In this document: piece after piece, positions 1 through 12,649 of the stretch
Layout of the letters: every line of letters begins with the position of its first letter
Position numbering within the stretch: the stretch's first letter is position 1
NCBI RefSeq assembly: GCF_011397635.1
Contig: NC_064757.1
Coordinates: 30,265,839-30,329,838 of the forward strand
Direction of reading: 5' to 3'
DNA from: Epinephelus fuscoguttatus
Lineage: Eukaryota; Chordata; Actinopteri; Perciformes; Serranidae
DNA length: 64,000 nucleotides
Notes under the pieces: generated by a model
Seen by the model: only the letters and a program-made list of their open reading frames with translations
What the model was told of the DNA's origin: nothing
Database searches by the model: none
Translations under genes and position numbers: made by a program

Positions 1-131
1 GTTTGATTCTGAGACAAGACGAGATGAGAGTGAAGCATAGATAGGAAATACACTAATTTTCCAGTTTATTAGGTAACCTTCTGGATATTATCTAAAACAG
101 ATGTAATATGGTGGTGCAGGGATGATGACTT

Positions 132-580
132 AGAGGTTAACATCGCCCTGGTTCCCTTGACAAAAGTCAGTGGGATTTTTCCATTGAATTTGGATTTCGG
201 ATTATTGCACAAAACAAGCTCCTACAAGTTCTGTTTAGAAAGATGATCTTTACTAATAAACACCACTTTTAGGATCTTTTTAAGCGTAAATGCAATCGCC
301 ACAAGCAAAAAGCTAACATAAGGCTATGAACAAGCTGCACCACAGTCCCATGACTTAACCTCACCACCACAACGAGGCTGTGAAGCTTCTCGTTGTTACT
401 TATTCGCAACCGTCTTCAAGACATGTAAAAGCTTTAAAATTCACAAGTTGGTTATTTACCTATATATTTTCATGACGAAAATCTAACCACAAACCCACTC
501 AAAAAACCCACTGACTTCAAGACAAGGGAATCGGATGTCCAGAAATGCTCCTGGGTTTTAGGACTCATTCCTGCAGCACT
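132..580. repeat. Dispersed repeat, copy 1 of an unnamed ~450-540 bp family
   Basis: This copy aligns by eye with 25232-25765 in the same orientation. Shared blocks include CCCTGGTTCCCT, GGGATTTTTCCA, AACACCAC and GGACTCATTCCTGCA. Its 3' part also matches 54378-54490 in the opposite orientation. I do not recognise a coding remnant, terminal repeats or a family name. Confidence 0.65.
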
Positions 581-1412
581 CTATACATCTACATCAGCCA
601 TGCGAAAAATCTTACCGTCATGAGAGATGTAAAGTTTATAATAAACTGGCAACTGCATGTAGATACCATCTTGTTAATCAATGGAGAGACTTACAGTAGA
701 AACCTTATGCAAGCACTGACAAGCAGAGTCCCATGCTTTGAAAAATATAATCCTAACTGAAGAGTCACAAGTTTAGAGGTGTTTACAAGACAAACATCAT
801 TTGATAATGCTAATAAAAAAAAGGAGCACTTCACGTACTTTTCAACTTCTTACCGCAAATGCACTTACTCAAACTATGATGTAATGGTGCTTGGTAACAT
901 TATAGTGTTCGCAGGTGTGAGTGTGTAGGTCTATGTATGGGCAATGATGAATAAGAAGAACAGAGGCCAAGAGAAGACTGTTGGGTGAGGGTGTTAAACA
1001 GCTTTGGGGGCTTTCCACATGCAACTCAGCAAGGTCATGTGCACTGGCACTGTGGTTGCAGGTCTCACACAGACACACACAAACACAAAAACACACGCAA
1101 CAGAGTCCAACAAAGAGGTTGTGACGAGGGGGAAAAGCAAACATTTCCCATGCATAAACGGATAAATATTATTAAGCCACTAAATTTCACCGAAGCGAAA
1201 GCTAAGTATCGAAACAGAGTGTTCAATAATGCAGGCAGAGACACACACAGAGACAACACGACAACCTCTTCTGCAAAAAGACACAGAACTAGAAAGAGAC
1301 AGAGCGAGAGATCTGACAAACATCTTGACCACATGACTCTAACCACTCTACTTCCTTTAGATGTTTCTATAGATTTTTGTCACACTGAAACACACACACA
1401 TGCAAACAAATA

Positions 1413-1415
<3 letters not shown>

Positions 1416-1471
<56 letters not shown>
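1416..1471. repeat. (CA)n microsatellite
   Basis: About 28 uninterrupted CA units. It produces spurious valine/cysteine-rich open frames on the minus strand. Confidence 0.95.
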
Positions 1472-1799
1472 CACTCCTCCCACATTCATGCATTTTCCAC
1501 ACTGAGATGTTTTCCACTTTGCATGAGAAGACAGTTTTTATGCCTCCTTTAGACGGAATACAAATAAATATCAACAAAAGCAACACTGTTGTGAGCTACG
1601 CTGTGAGCTTTGTGAACCACATCTTAGCTCAACTTCCTCTCCTCCTCTTAATTTGTCAGTTTTTTATATAAGCGAGCAGTAGCAATGTGCATAAAATACA
1701 ATGTAATGGTCCAGCCATAAAGTGCACGGCATGTTTCATCTATCTATCGCATCACAGTCTAGTTGCGGAGGCAGCAAACTGAGCAAGGTAGCCCTAATT

Positions 1800-1995
1800 G
1801 CTTTCTCCCAGCCACATCCTCCAGCTCTTTCTGGGGGATCCCGAGGCGTTCCCAGTGCCAAGTGTGATGTGCTTTCCCTCCAGCGTGTTCTGGACCTGCC
1901 CCAGGGTCTTTTACAAGTTGGACTTGCACAGATTACTCCCACAGGGAAACGGGCATCTGGTTTGGATGCCTGAACCACTTCAACTGGTATTGTAA
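1800..1995 (-). mobile_element. LINE 3'-end fragment (diverged copy)
   Basis: The segment is clearly related to 48400-48640. Both contain CCAGCTC..CTGGGGGA, GTTCTGG..CTGCCCC and a closing GATGCCTGAACCAC..CAACTG. The better copy starts with (CATC)n on the plus strand, so the element reads on the minus strand with a GATG-type tail. That resembles the 3' tails of Rex/RTE-type fish retrotransposons, but the family is not certain. Confidence 0.6.
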
Positions 1996-2504
1996 GTAAA
2001 AGGCAGAAATTTTACTCTGAACTCTTTCCAGATGCCCCGACAATCTGCAAAAGAAGCTCATTTCTGCATGTGCTTCACATGTATGCTTGTTAATTTCCTG
2101 CTTCTCCTGACCCTTACTTATGAACGAGACATTTAAACACGCTTTCCTCAGAGAGGAACTCAGAGGAAGGAGAGCATCATGGGTTCAGACTTACTGTAAA
2201 GTGATTGAATCCCATCAAATTGCTGCTTCACACTCGGCTATAAACCTCTCCAGTTTCCAGCCCAGTTGCGAGAAGAAAATTGTGGCATTGTAGACTTTTG
2301 CAAACCATGGATACGTTACATTTGTACGTTTTATACGTATCACATGAATGTTTTTAAAGTGTCATAGTTCTGATTACATGTATATGAGCTGATTTTGTCA
2401 TCACGAAATGAGGGGGATGGTGGATGGCGTGACACCCAGGCCAGATGGCTGCCAAGCTGCAGACCTCTGTTTGAGACCGCAAGGCAGATAAAGTGGGTGT
2501 TTTT

Positions 2505-2870
2505 TTAACGAGACATTGACGGCATTTCCTGCAGCAACTGTGCCACCAAAATGGTGTTTTTAGCCCGACATCAACAGCATTTCCAGCAGAAACAATGGCA
2601 TCATTTCCAGCAGCAATTCTCCCACTAAAACTTGGTGTTTTCAGTGCAACAATGGTGGCACTTCCAGCAGCTACTGTGCCATCAAAATGCTGTATTTAGT
2701 GAGAAAGTAGTGGCATTTCCAGCTGCAACTGTGCCACCAAATCTGGCTGTTCTTAGCAAGACTTCAGCGGCATTTTCAGTGACGACTGTGCCGCCAAAAC
2801 CAGGTGTTTTTTAGCAAGACATCAACGGCTTTTCCAGCTGTGATGGCGCCACCAAATCAGAGTGTTTTAA
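2505..2870. repeat. Minisatellite, ~55-63 bp unit, about six diverged copies
   Basis: Each unit carries a recurring series: GCATTTCCAGCAGCAACTGT, then GCCACCAAAA, then GGTGTTTTTAG, then AAGACATCAACGGC. The units differ by substitutions and small indels, so the array is old. An open frame across part of it (2632-2814) is explained by the repetition and is not taken as a gene. Confidence 0.8.
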
Positions 2871-5800
2871 GCCAAAGCATGATCTTTCCCTGGCCATAAA
2901 CCATTGGTTTTCGTGCTTAGCATAACCACGTTAACCACAGCGTTGTCCATCCACTACATAAAAACGTAAAAATATTACATATCTGTGGTCTGTAAAAACG
3001 TACAATCCCAACATTTACTCTGGCGACAGGATTGTGAGTTCACCATGGGGTACACATGAAATTTGCGGTACACCACAAGCTGGAGCCTCCTCTCGGGCAT
3101 CTTGATTGGGAACAGCTTCACGTGAAAGGCTGAACAGTGTCATACTGACAATTGTTCCCTTTTCTCTGACAAATAAGACTGAGAAAAAAAGGGGGCAACA
3201 CCCACCTCTTCAAGCCTAGAGTCACTGCCCTCAAACCTGACACAAAACCGAAGAGGTCTGTCAATGAAGACCAACAATATTTAGACCTTTCAGCTCATTC
3301 AGCTCCACCACTACAGAGCTTTATGACTAACACAGTGACCTCCAAAAGCAGAGGGCACGTCAGTCGGGATCATTTCTTCAAAGTGTTCTGGTATCCGCAG
3401 TCAAGGTCAGCAGAGAAGTGCTGAGAAAAGCGTGGGCAAGCTCCTGGTTCATGTAAACATACTGAAAGGGATGTGGACTATGAACGTGTGGATTCTGCCC
3501 ACAGCATGAAATCACAAATCTGCACATGAATCATATCAAACTATATCTTGTATTATATCAAAAGGACATAAAACCAATAATAAAGACTTTTATTTAAAAA
3601 GGGTGAGAAGTGTCTTTGTTTTGTCTGCCCGTGCCCTTCATAGTTAGAGAAGTTGAGAAAAAGACTATCATCTAGTGATCTACTGTACGTCGTTTGCAAC
3701 ATCTGAGCGGCTGCAGTTCTTTGAAGCTTCTGGTTATATTTACACCAAGTGCTTTCCTTGGAAATGTGTGGGTTTAAACTTGGTAGGATCCCTCTATGAC
3801 TCACTGTATTCCTGACAAGAGTCATTACTGCTGACTTTGGCTAAACACTGGTTCTGTGCGCAGTCTTAATCCCTCAAGACGACGTCAACAAAAGTGTGGT
3901 GTGTGAGGACTTTTAATTAAGAAGCAAAATGTTGAATTATACACTAAACAGGACTGGATGTAGCTTGAAACTCCATGGACAGGGGCCAGTGTTCAATCCA
4001 CCACCAACTAAAAGATTAATCATCTCTTAAGAGCACTCATATTTTCCAATACTGTAACTTTACCACAACGTAAAATGACACATTTTGGTGAAAAATCCTC
4101 CATTTTGTTGTGGTTACAGAGACTAGCATTAACACTTATCATGTTTTTTAGAAATCTAACCACATTTATACGGAAAGGAGTGGGATACTGCGGCATGATC
4201 CACAATTCTGATCACCAAGACTACATTTCTTTTAAGTTTAATTGACCCAGACTCTGCTCTTTGACTCATGTTTCTGTCATATGATTCCCTGCTTTTCAGC
4301 ACTATAAATGCAGCTGCCAACACCTCTCGGAAACAGCTTCAATAAAAACTGAAAATTATAAACTTAATGTTAGAATTTGTTGCAGGACTGCTGCATCAAT
4401 ACAGCCAACTTTCTATTCAAAATGTTATTAAATCAACCTGCACCTTCAGTGAAAACATCTTTTCAATGGTCTCTCTCTTTTTTTTGATAGGTTACATTTG
4501 GGTATCATCTGTCGAATAGTAGTAAAACAATTAGTTGACGAGGCAAGAAAAAGCTAACCATTTGCTTTCTGCTAAGAATTTGGTGCTTTAATCTGTTTGA
4601 CATCATTGTAATGAATATCATTTGGGTATTGAACCACTGCCTGGACAATACAAGTATATGAAAAACTCACTTTGGGTTCTGGAAAATTGTGATGAGTGTT
4701 TTTCACTATTTTCTAAACACATAATTGAAAAGAAACAATCAGGATAACCAAAACAGTCCAATATCCATTTTTTAACAAAATAAAAAAAGACTGCATTTCA
4801 AAGCCTTATCCATTTAGAAGTAGTGAATGTCTTGCTTTTTACTTTCCTTTCCTTTAGCTTTGCGGTCAGACAGCTGGCCAGCCACATTAACATAAGGAAA
4901 CATGGTGGCCACTGCCCACCCTCCAGTCTCCACTGGTTAGGTAGCCTTGGCCGCTCTGCACTATGCATCACCCGAGTTGGGTTGGTGCTTCCTAGTGGCA
5001 CCACTGGTACCGCCACCGGGACTGTGTTGCTACACAAACATGGTGGCCACCCTCCAATCCTCCCCTAGGTATAGCCCAGGTGAGTAAGCGGCTTCATTCT
5101 GAGCCGCAAAACCCCTTTAGCATTGTTGAGTAACGTATTTAGCACCTCTAGCTGTGCTGACACTGCTAACAGAGCTAATAGTGACAACATAGGCTTAGTT
5201 AACAATATGAAAAAGGGCTCTGCGGAGGGTGGGCACAATGTTTCCACAGCAACACTGTTGACATTACTAGCGATAATCGCAGAATGAGTAGAGCCACTAG
5301 CTTGCTCACAACAGACTCGATGGTGCACAGTGATAAACATGCATAACCATTCAAAATGTTCTCTGTGGTTAACTGATTAAGAGTTAACCACTGACATCCC
5401 TAATCAAATGCTACCCTAATCTGTTCATAAACCAATCCCTCAAAAGACCTCCATGGTGGTGCCAAACACAGCTGTTGGGAAATCAAGACTCTCATGCAAC
5501 CCTGCAGGCCTCTGTTTCATCAGGACAAATTTCAGCAAAGGACCGAGTCACAGTGAGCCGTCATTACATTTCAAAAACCAACATTATGCCAACCAACCAG
5601 ACATATTGTTTCCAGAGGTATTTCCAAACTCAGAGCCAAGTGGATGGCTGCCTGAGGATTTCCAGAGGCATTGTTATCCCAGTTTTTCTCCAAAAACTAC
5701 CTCAGATCTCTGTGGGCTGCACAAGATAAAGATCTGGTGATTCAAAATTAGAAGGAGCAGGGAGGACAAGTTCAGGCAAGTCAGCAGAGAAACACTAAAA

Positions 5801-6289
5801 AGCAGAACCTTCAAGTAATCTAGTTCACTGAAGACAAACAGGAAAACATCTACTCTCATGCTTTTCCATTTATTAGACTTTTACAATCTGGTTAGAACAA
5901 ATTGATTTGTAACATGATATTCACACCATATATACATGTGGTGAACACACAACACAAGCATGCATGTGCACCCACGCACATATCTACACCCATTACATGA
6001 CTCAGTCAAGTCACCTCGAGGCATAACTTCTAGGTTTCATGAAACTCGATCCCTGGAAAGAGGAGAAAATTTGACTTTGTGGGTGAGATACAAAGACTGT
6101 TATGATGTAAAATGAAACTCAAGTCATGTCTCTCTCGGTAGAGATAATCTCCGCTCTAAATGCGGATATCAGTCGAGGCTGACAGGCCACTTGGAAGTTC
6201 TGCACAACTTCACAAGAGCTAGCTACTTTCAGGATTACCGGCCGTCCAAATAATCAGCAATTTATTTTCTTGAGTGATCAATAAAGCAT

Positions 6290-6545
6290 TTGGTCTCTAG
6301 AGAGTCAGGCAATAGTGAAACATCTCAGATTCTCACAATTATAGTTTTCTAAAGCCCAACATAACGTCTTAAAATGTCTTGTTTAGGTCAACCAACACTC
6401 AAAAACCTTAAGACATTCAGTTTACTATCACATAAGAGAAAGAGATGCAGCAAATTCTCGCATTTGAGAAGCAGGAATCTGAAAATATTTGCTTTAAAAA
6501 TTACTTCAAACGTTTATCCTGCTATCAAAATACTTCTCAAATTGT
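6290..6545. mobile_element. Non-autonomous DNA-transposon fragment (GGGCTGCAACTA family)
   Basis: It matches the interior of a common teleost MITE also seen at 21605-21910, 24244-25967, 28604-28900 and 30974-31460. Diagnostic blocks are TTCAGTTTACTATCA, AGCAAATTCTC and ATTTGAGAAGC. The terminal inverted repeats are not intact. Family membership comes from comparing the copies within this window. Confidence 0.55.
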
Positions 6546-8876
6546 TTCAGCCCTTAACTTTATTGCCGAGATTGTTCGTGCAAAATTTAAACCAAAGTTT
6601 CTACACAAGTAACTCACATTTATGTCCTTTAATTTATTCACGTGGTGCATGTTTTATTAGTGTTCAGCTGATAGAGGCCCCTGGGTTGCCATAAAAATAA
6701 AAATATAGCAAAATCACCCATGACTAGTCTGGAACGATAATTTTTCAGGGAAACAGTCCAAATTAAATCTCTGCAGTGACGTTTGCAAATTATCCAGACG
6801 TTCTGGAATTTTAAAATGTCTTTTTTTTCAGTGCTTTAAGCAGCACAGATGAAATTTAATACACCACAATGATGCTGGCTTCGCAGCAGAAACCACAGAG
6901 GCAACACGTTTCAAAATCCACGGTTTGATGTGAGCAAATGTGTATTTTGATTGAATTAATTCAGGTTAGCGGAGCCTAAAATAACAACCTGAAGAGCTAA
7001 AGCAGTAGAGTATCTTTGATGAGAAACAGCTATAGTGTAGAGCTTTATCTCGGGCAGAATTTAGCCAGTTACATTCAGGTTCATTAGCTTTAGCTGTAGA
7101 AAGTTTCCTGGTCTTCTGAAAGGCTTTGCTTGTTAAGTGAGTCAGATGAGCATAAAGACAATGTTAATTCCATGTTTTATTGCTCATTATATGATGATTT
7201 AGGGGCTATTCTTTAAGTCAGATGTCCTTCATTTCTGACAAGTGACAAGAGAAGCTTTTGGGTGATGGATTGTCAGCATTTAATTGGTGTCCATGTGGAC
7301 TCGGGACACAATAAATAAATCCACTGTATCTGCAAACAGGGAGTCTTCTCACAAGGAAAATGTGTGTTTGAATGTACCTCTCGCTTGTTTTGGAAGAATT
7401 CTGCACATCTCAAGTTAAAAAACGAACATCAAAAACTTGCCACAGACCTACAGTCACCTTGATCTCACTCTGTCTGTCCTCCTTGTTGCTGGCTTGTCTA
7501 CCTTACTTTCAGTCTGTCTTTGTCATGTCTCTTTCTGCTGCGTTTCCTGTGTCTCTCTTGGTTGATTTCATTCTGTTTCTGCTTCAGCTGACTGGGGCCC
7601 ATATGCTCAGAGCTTTAGTTGTGGTATGCAACGAGAGCCAAATTAACGCTGCATGTTGCCATATGAGAGACTGAAGTACAACAAGTAACACAGAACAGAT
7701 GGACACCAGAGTCTGGTTGTTGGAAAAGTATTTTCCACTGATGTTGCAAACTCCTCTCTTACTGTCAGTGAGAGAAAAAAAGAAAAACACAGCAGGGAGA
7801 GGAACGTGCAGAAATAAATGCAAATATCAGAATGCATAGGAACATGTATTTAAACGTATTTTGACTTCAGCTAACTCCAATTCTGTTTAATGACGCACAG
7901 TGTTGAAATTGACTTCATCAGAAGGCCTATTACTGGAAATTATTCTACTTTCTTTTCACTGAAGGCTTGAGATAAAGTGCCACGTGACCCTGATGGGCAG
8001 GAAAGGCGAAGACAAAGCTTTTACGATATATGTCAACATACATACAGATATGTGTGAGCGAGCACAAACTCATACAGACGGAGAAGGACAAACTCCAAGA
8101 GCAACATGATACATAGTTGTAGGCACATTTACGCACAAGCATGAAATGAAACCATGTGGGAAAGATTAAGGCTCGAGGAGCTGGAACAAACACATGCAAA
8201 GGCACAAACACACACATGCACACACACAGCTGAGATGAGATGAGAGGGGTGTGATTAAGATGAAGTCTACAGGAGGTCTGAGGAAACTTATCCACCATCA
8301 GAGTGCAGCAGTCTGTGGGAACTGACTCTGGGAGACAGAATACCACGATTTTCCTGGCAAGACGCTAACCTTGTCTGTAACCTTGACTACCGTACGTCAG
8401 ATGAAAGGAAAAGAAGGGCTCGGTGTTGTAGAAATGACTACCTCAGTTAAGAGAAAGTCAAAGCTGAGGGAGGTCACAAGATAACTTCAAAACTGCACAT
8501 TAAGATAACTGAAAAGTATACCAAAACCAATGTCGCTTTCTTCTCAGCTTCTTGGGATGTGGGCTATATAATCTAAAACAACATAACACTTATGGGTCAT
8601 GGTGCCACTTTGTCCTCATTGAGATTCTTGAGGCCAAACTTTAAAGCAAAGACTTTAAAGTTAAAGCCTCAGACGGCACTGAGGACATTATAGAGACATC
8701 TGCTTCTTTCAGCTGACATGACAAGATTCACTTCTGCAATACAGCAAGTGTTACATCGGTTTGGCTTAGCTATCTTGTTATTCCATCTGCAAAACAAAAA
8801 ATCACAAAACACAGTCCTAAAACCTGCTGATATAAGTTCCAGTTTAAGAAGCATGTACAATAAGTTGTCATTAATA

Positions 8877-8948
8877 AGCAGAGTGGTGCAGCAGAAGCAT
8901 GCTGGGCCTACAACCCAGATGATGATAGATTGAAACCACCTTCTACTA
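8877..8948 (+). pseudogene. Degenerate initiator tRNA-Met copy with altered anticodon
   Basis: The 72-nt segment follows the vertebrate initiator tRNA-Met layout: a 5' AGCAGAG acceptor strand, D-arm TGGTGCAGCAGAAGC, a GCTGGG/CCCAG anticodon stem and a GATTGAAACC T-loop region. The anticodon loop reads CCTACAA where CCCATAA is expected, giving anticodon UAC instead of CAU. The T-stem has two mismatches and the acceptor at least one. I infer a decayed tRNA copy or tRNA-derived remnant, not a working valine tRNA. It lies 13 bp from the MITE that follows. Confidence 0.7.
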
Positions 8949-8961
8949 GTGGAAAGGTTTA

Positions 8962-9845
8962 AGGGCCCTATTTAAATGATCTATAGTGAATGGTTTAAAG
9001 TGCGCTGCATGAGTGCATTTGGGTCATGTCCATCTCCACGTTTTGCCAGTCTGATCTGTGGGCAAAGTAAGGCACAAGGGGCAAAGAGGTTGTATTTAGT
9101 GCCTCAATTAATCAAAGAAGTCTTCTGGGCATAAAATGAATCCAAACAATAAGAGTGTCATCTGTTCCCTTTAAAAGTCAGGTACACCTGTTCCTGGTGT
9201 ACTGCATAGTGGATTTGGCAAATTGGAGGAGTAAAGGTTTTTCTGCAGAAACAGGGGGAATGTCACTGCAGTAAATATCATGGGACATTTAAGCAGCAAA
9301 ACTAAAAACTGGGGTTATAAAAAAAGACAGAAGGAACAGGACAAACATTTAGCTTCTGAAATAATTAATGAAGTTACACTGCTCCTTGTTTGTGAATGTG
9401 CTTAGCGTCTCTCTTAGTGGGTAGTCTGCATTTTAGAGATTGTAATTAATGTTTTCCACATTAATAATGTATTATTTTACCCAACTGCAGCCCATCTGTG
9501 CATCTCTGTGTGTGTAACAAACAGAATGTATGCGTGTTGTGAACCGCCTACGTAGCCGGATCTTACTATCTGAATAATGCGCCCTTCAAATAGAAGGAAA
9601 ATACTGTACAACTGACTTAGGAACAGGACTTTGTTGGTCAATGGCACAGTCGCTTTCTGGCAATGCACCAACAATGTGTCTGACCGCACCTCATTTTGAG
9701 ACCTACGCACCCATGGGCACAGATAGGTGCAAGCACTTTTGCATCTTACACAGCATGGGTGCTGGCCATGAAAATGACAACTGTGTCACTCTGAATCGAG
9801 CAATGACAGTTGCGTAGCTTTGCGCTGCGTGTAAGGTAGGGCCCT
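8962..9845. mobile_element. Non-autonomous DNA transposon with AGGGCCCTA termini
   Basis: The left end reads AGGGCCCTATTTAAATGATC and the right end is TAGGGCCCT, forming a 9-bp terminal inverted repeat. The right subterminal part contains GCGCTGCGTG, matching a GCGCTGCATG block inside the left end when inverted. Interior sequence is non-coding. The ends match an AGGGCCCTATTTTAA-type element I know as common in percomorph fish. I could not establish a clean target duplication. Confidence 0.6.
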
Positions 9846-11336
9846 AAATCTCTCATTTCTACTCTGGGGATCAATAAAGGCTTTCAATTTTATCATATCA
9901 ATTTTTCCAACAAAACAAATGCATCATATGCACAAATGCAACAAGAACGCTTAGATGGTGAGGAAGTGAAGCGGAATATATCAATCAATTAGGAAAAAAT
10001 ACAATTTAACATATTCATTAACTTTTTTGGTGCAAAACACTTGAATATTGGAATTAGTCAATCTTACTATGACATCACTGAGTTCACCATGTCAAAACTT
10101 AAAGCTTGGATGTGATAGTTTAACACTATAAAGTGTGTCTGCATAGTAATAATATTTTCACCACTGATACAGAAGCATGAAAGACATAGTGTCCTTATAG
10201 AGGCAATCTTTAGCCTTTTTACAGTTTGATTTCATATTTCTATCCATTCAAATCAGTTCAGACCATGACATCTTTACAGTCGTTTGTCAGAAGGGTTCAT
10301 TTGCAAAAGCAGATCTTTCCATTTTCATTTATTTTACTAAACCATGATTTTTCTGTGTGTGCCTGCAAGCCAGGATGATATCAGTCAAACTGGTGTGGGT
10401 TGTTTTGATAAAGTATCTCAAAGTTTTTATTTTTCATTTTTGTACACTCTTGTGAATTTCAAGAACGTCTTTTATCTGTTTTTCAAAAAAAAAAAACTTA
10501 TCCTCTCTACTCTTTTACAGTGAGCAAACTGACTACACTACACAGGTATGATCATTTTAGTGGTTCGTTGACAGAATAAGATCTTGGACAAGACAAACAC
10601 AGTCCTTCACACCTAGACTAGAAAGATTTAAAAAAAATAAATTACTACATGTGAGCAGTTTGACAGTCATCACTGGTCATTTTCCACATTTTTCCCTGAA
10701 TGTGTTTTCTCCTCTGTCCTCGGGAGTAGAGAGTTGTTGTTTGGTGCATTCCTAAAGTAACTGGCAAGCTTTCACCTGCCCAGGTTATCAGAATGAAGCA
10801 GGTTAAACCTGTGTTTAGACTGACATTAGTACTGCATCAAAAACCTGGCTCAACTTTAGTCCTGACAGGGCACTTCGCCTTAACTGGAGCTTTCTCACGC
10901 AAATACATTATCAGTTTCCATGCAGCTTCCTCTTTTGTGCGAAGTGAGCTCACTGATATTACTGATGTTTCTTACACAGAAAGACACAGACACAGAGATG
11001 TGAATAAAAATACATATATGAGCACTGCCCTGGGATGATTATCTTCTGTGTAGCGAGATATGTGTGCAGCGTGCAGGCATGCATGCTCACACACCTACCC
11101 GCAGAGTCACAGAAAGAGCCCACAGAAGTGTGAAATCTCAATTTACATCCACAAAAAAGAAACTGTACCGACAGAGCATAGAGCTGAGCAACCCCAAGCA
11201 TGTGTGTTTAAATGACTTCTTTTAGGATGTGAACCCATGTGCTTCTTGTGTATGTTAAAAAATGTGTGCATGCAAGTCCACAGCTCTCCTTCCTTTTAAG
11301 GCCATTCTCAGGGCCTTAACTCTCTGCCCTGCCAAG

Positions 11337-11338
<2 letters not shown>

Positions 11339-11381
<43 letters not shown>
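11339..11381. repeat. (CA)n microsatellite
   Basis: About 21 CA units. Confidence 0.95.
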
Positions 11382-11496
11382 GTGAGAGGGGGAGCACTCA
11401 GAGCAGTGCTGCAGTTGGTTAACTAAAGCAGCATTGCAATCAGCCAGGAAAATCCTGCCAATGCCTTCCCATTCTGATCAAATATGCATGCACGTA

Positions 11497-11545
11497 CACA
11501 CACACACGCACGCAGGCACGCACGCACGCAGGCACGCACGCACAT

Positions 11546-11594
<49 letters not shown>
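11497..11594. repeat. Compound (CA)n / (CACG)n microsatellite
   Basis: Alternating CACGCACG and CAGGCACG blocks followed by about 27 CA units. Alternating purine-pyrimidine sequence of this kind is prone to Z-DNA. Confidence 0.9.
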
Positions 11595-11597
<3 letters not shown>

Positions 11598-12386
11598 CTC
11601 TGGCTCTATCATCAACTGAATTACCTCACGCACATGGTTAGGGCTGCAGCTGGCTGAAGAGTCGAGGGCTGCTAAATATAAAACGCTACGAGCACACATA
11701 CACACTGAGACACACGCACAGGCATGCAATGTCTATCTCATTGACCCCTGTTTGTGCCAGAATACACACTTGCACACACCCTGAAGAGACTTGAACTCTG
11801 CTGCCTTATACTGTAGATGGCGGCGGCTGGGACGGCAGTCAACTTGGCTGCTGTGATTACTGGTTTGGGGATCTTGGAGGACTGGGTGTGCAAGCACATG
11901 CAGCCTTGCAGCTGGCCCCATCTGGAAATATTGCAGGGTTTTATGCCATGAGGTCTCATGTGGGGAGCCAAGCATGCATATTAGAAAAAAAGAAAGACAT
12001 CCTGCTGTGCTGTGAGGAACTGTCAAGCAGGGGCAAGGGGAGGGCATGCTGATAGTTCTTGCTCCTAACTTAAAAATGCAAGATGCTCAAACAAATATAT
12101 GATAAAGAGGGAAAATTAATAAATTCTGATCGTTCAGTTGAGGCATTAATCCTAAAGTAATAAGCAGAAAAATTGTGACTGGCTGAACCAAACCCCAAAC
12201 AAACAGGAAATAGTGTAGGAGGCATATTGACTCACCAAAGAGTAAAAGAAGACATGAATGTTGCAGATTCTTTGAGGTAACTGAGGACAAAAATGCCACA
12301 CTGGGCAAATGCTGAGCTGCATGAATGCATGAAAATTACTATATTATAAAGAAATGTGTGACAGTAATCAGCGAGGAACAGGCAGA

Positions 12387-12649
12387 TTAAAGGCGCTGTA
12401 TGTAAGAATGTGGCCAAAACGGTTACTGCACACAAATTCAAAATACTGCCGCGAGTCGTGTCCGCCCCCCTCCCCTACAGATTTGAGGTTGCTGGACAGC
12501 GGCACGCTGGAGACTGATTTGTTTGCCCACGGACAGCTGAGAGTCGGTGAGATCAGTATGTTATATGAACATTATTCCTTAGTCTCTGTGACATATTAGG
12601 ATGATTTTACGCCTATTTGCTTTAGATTTCTTACATATAGCTCCTTTAA
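12387..12649. mobile_element. piggyBac-type MITE bounded by TTAA
   Basis: The left end begins TTAAAGGCGCTGTATGTAAG. The right end is the near-perfect reverse complement, TTACATATAGCTCCTTTAA. TTAA at both borders is the target-site signature of piggyBac-like transposons. At 263 bp there is no room for a transposase. The interior has a GC-rich pyrimidine run (CCGCCCCCCTCCCC) and no coding match. Confidence 0.75.

Noticed and set aside
985..1413. 142-residue plus-strand open frame rich in Thr, His, Lys and Arg
   Set aside because: It is driven by CA/GA-rich simple sequence and has no homology.
3040..3110. Minus-strand IKMPERR-like peptide resembling the LEMPD region of SH2B PH domains
   Set aside because: The surrounding residues do not fit the family, and the segment adjoins repetitive DNA.
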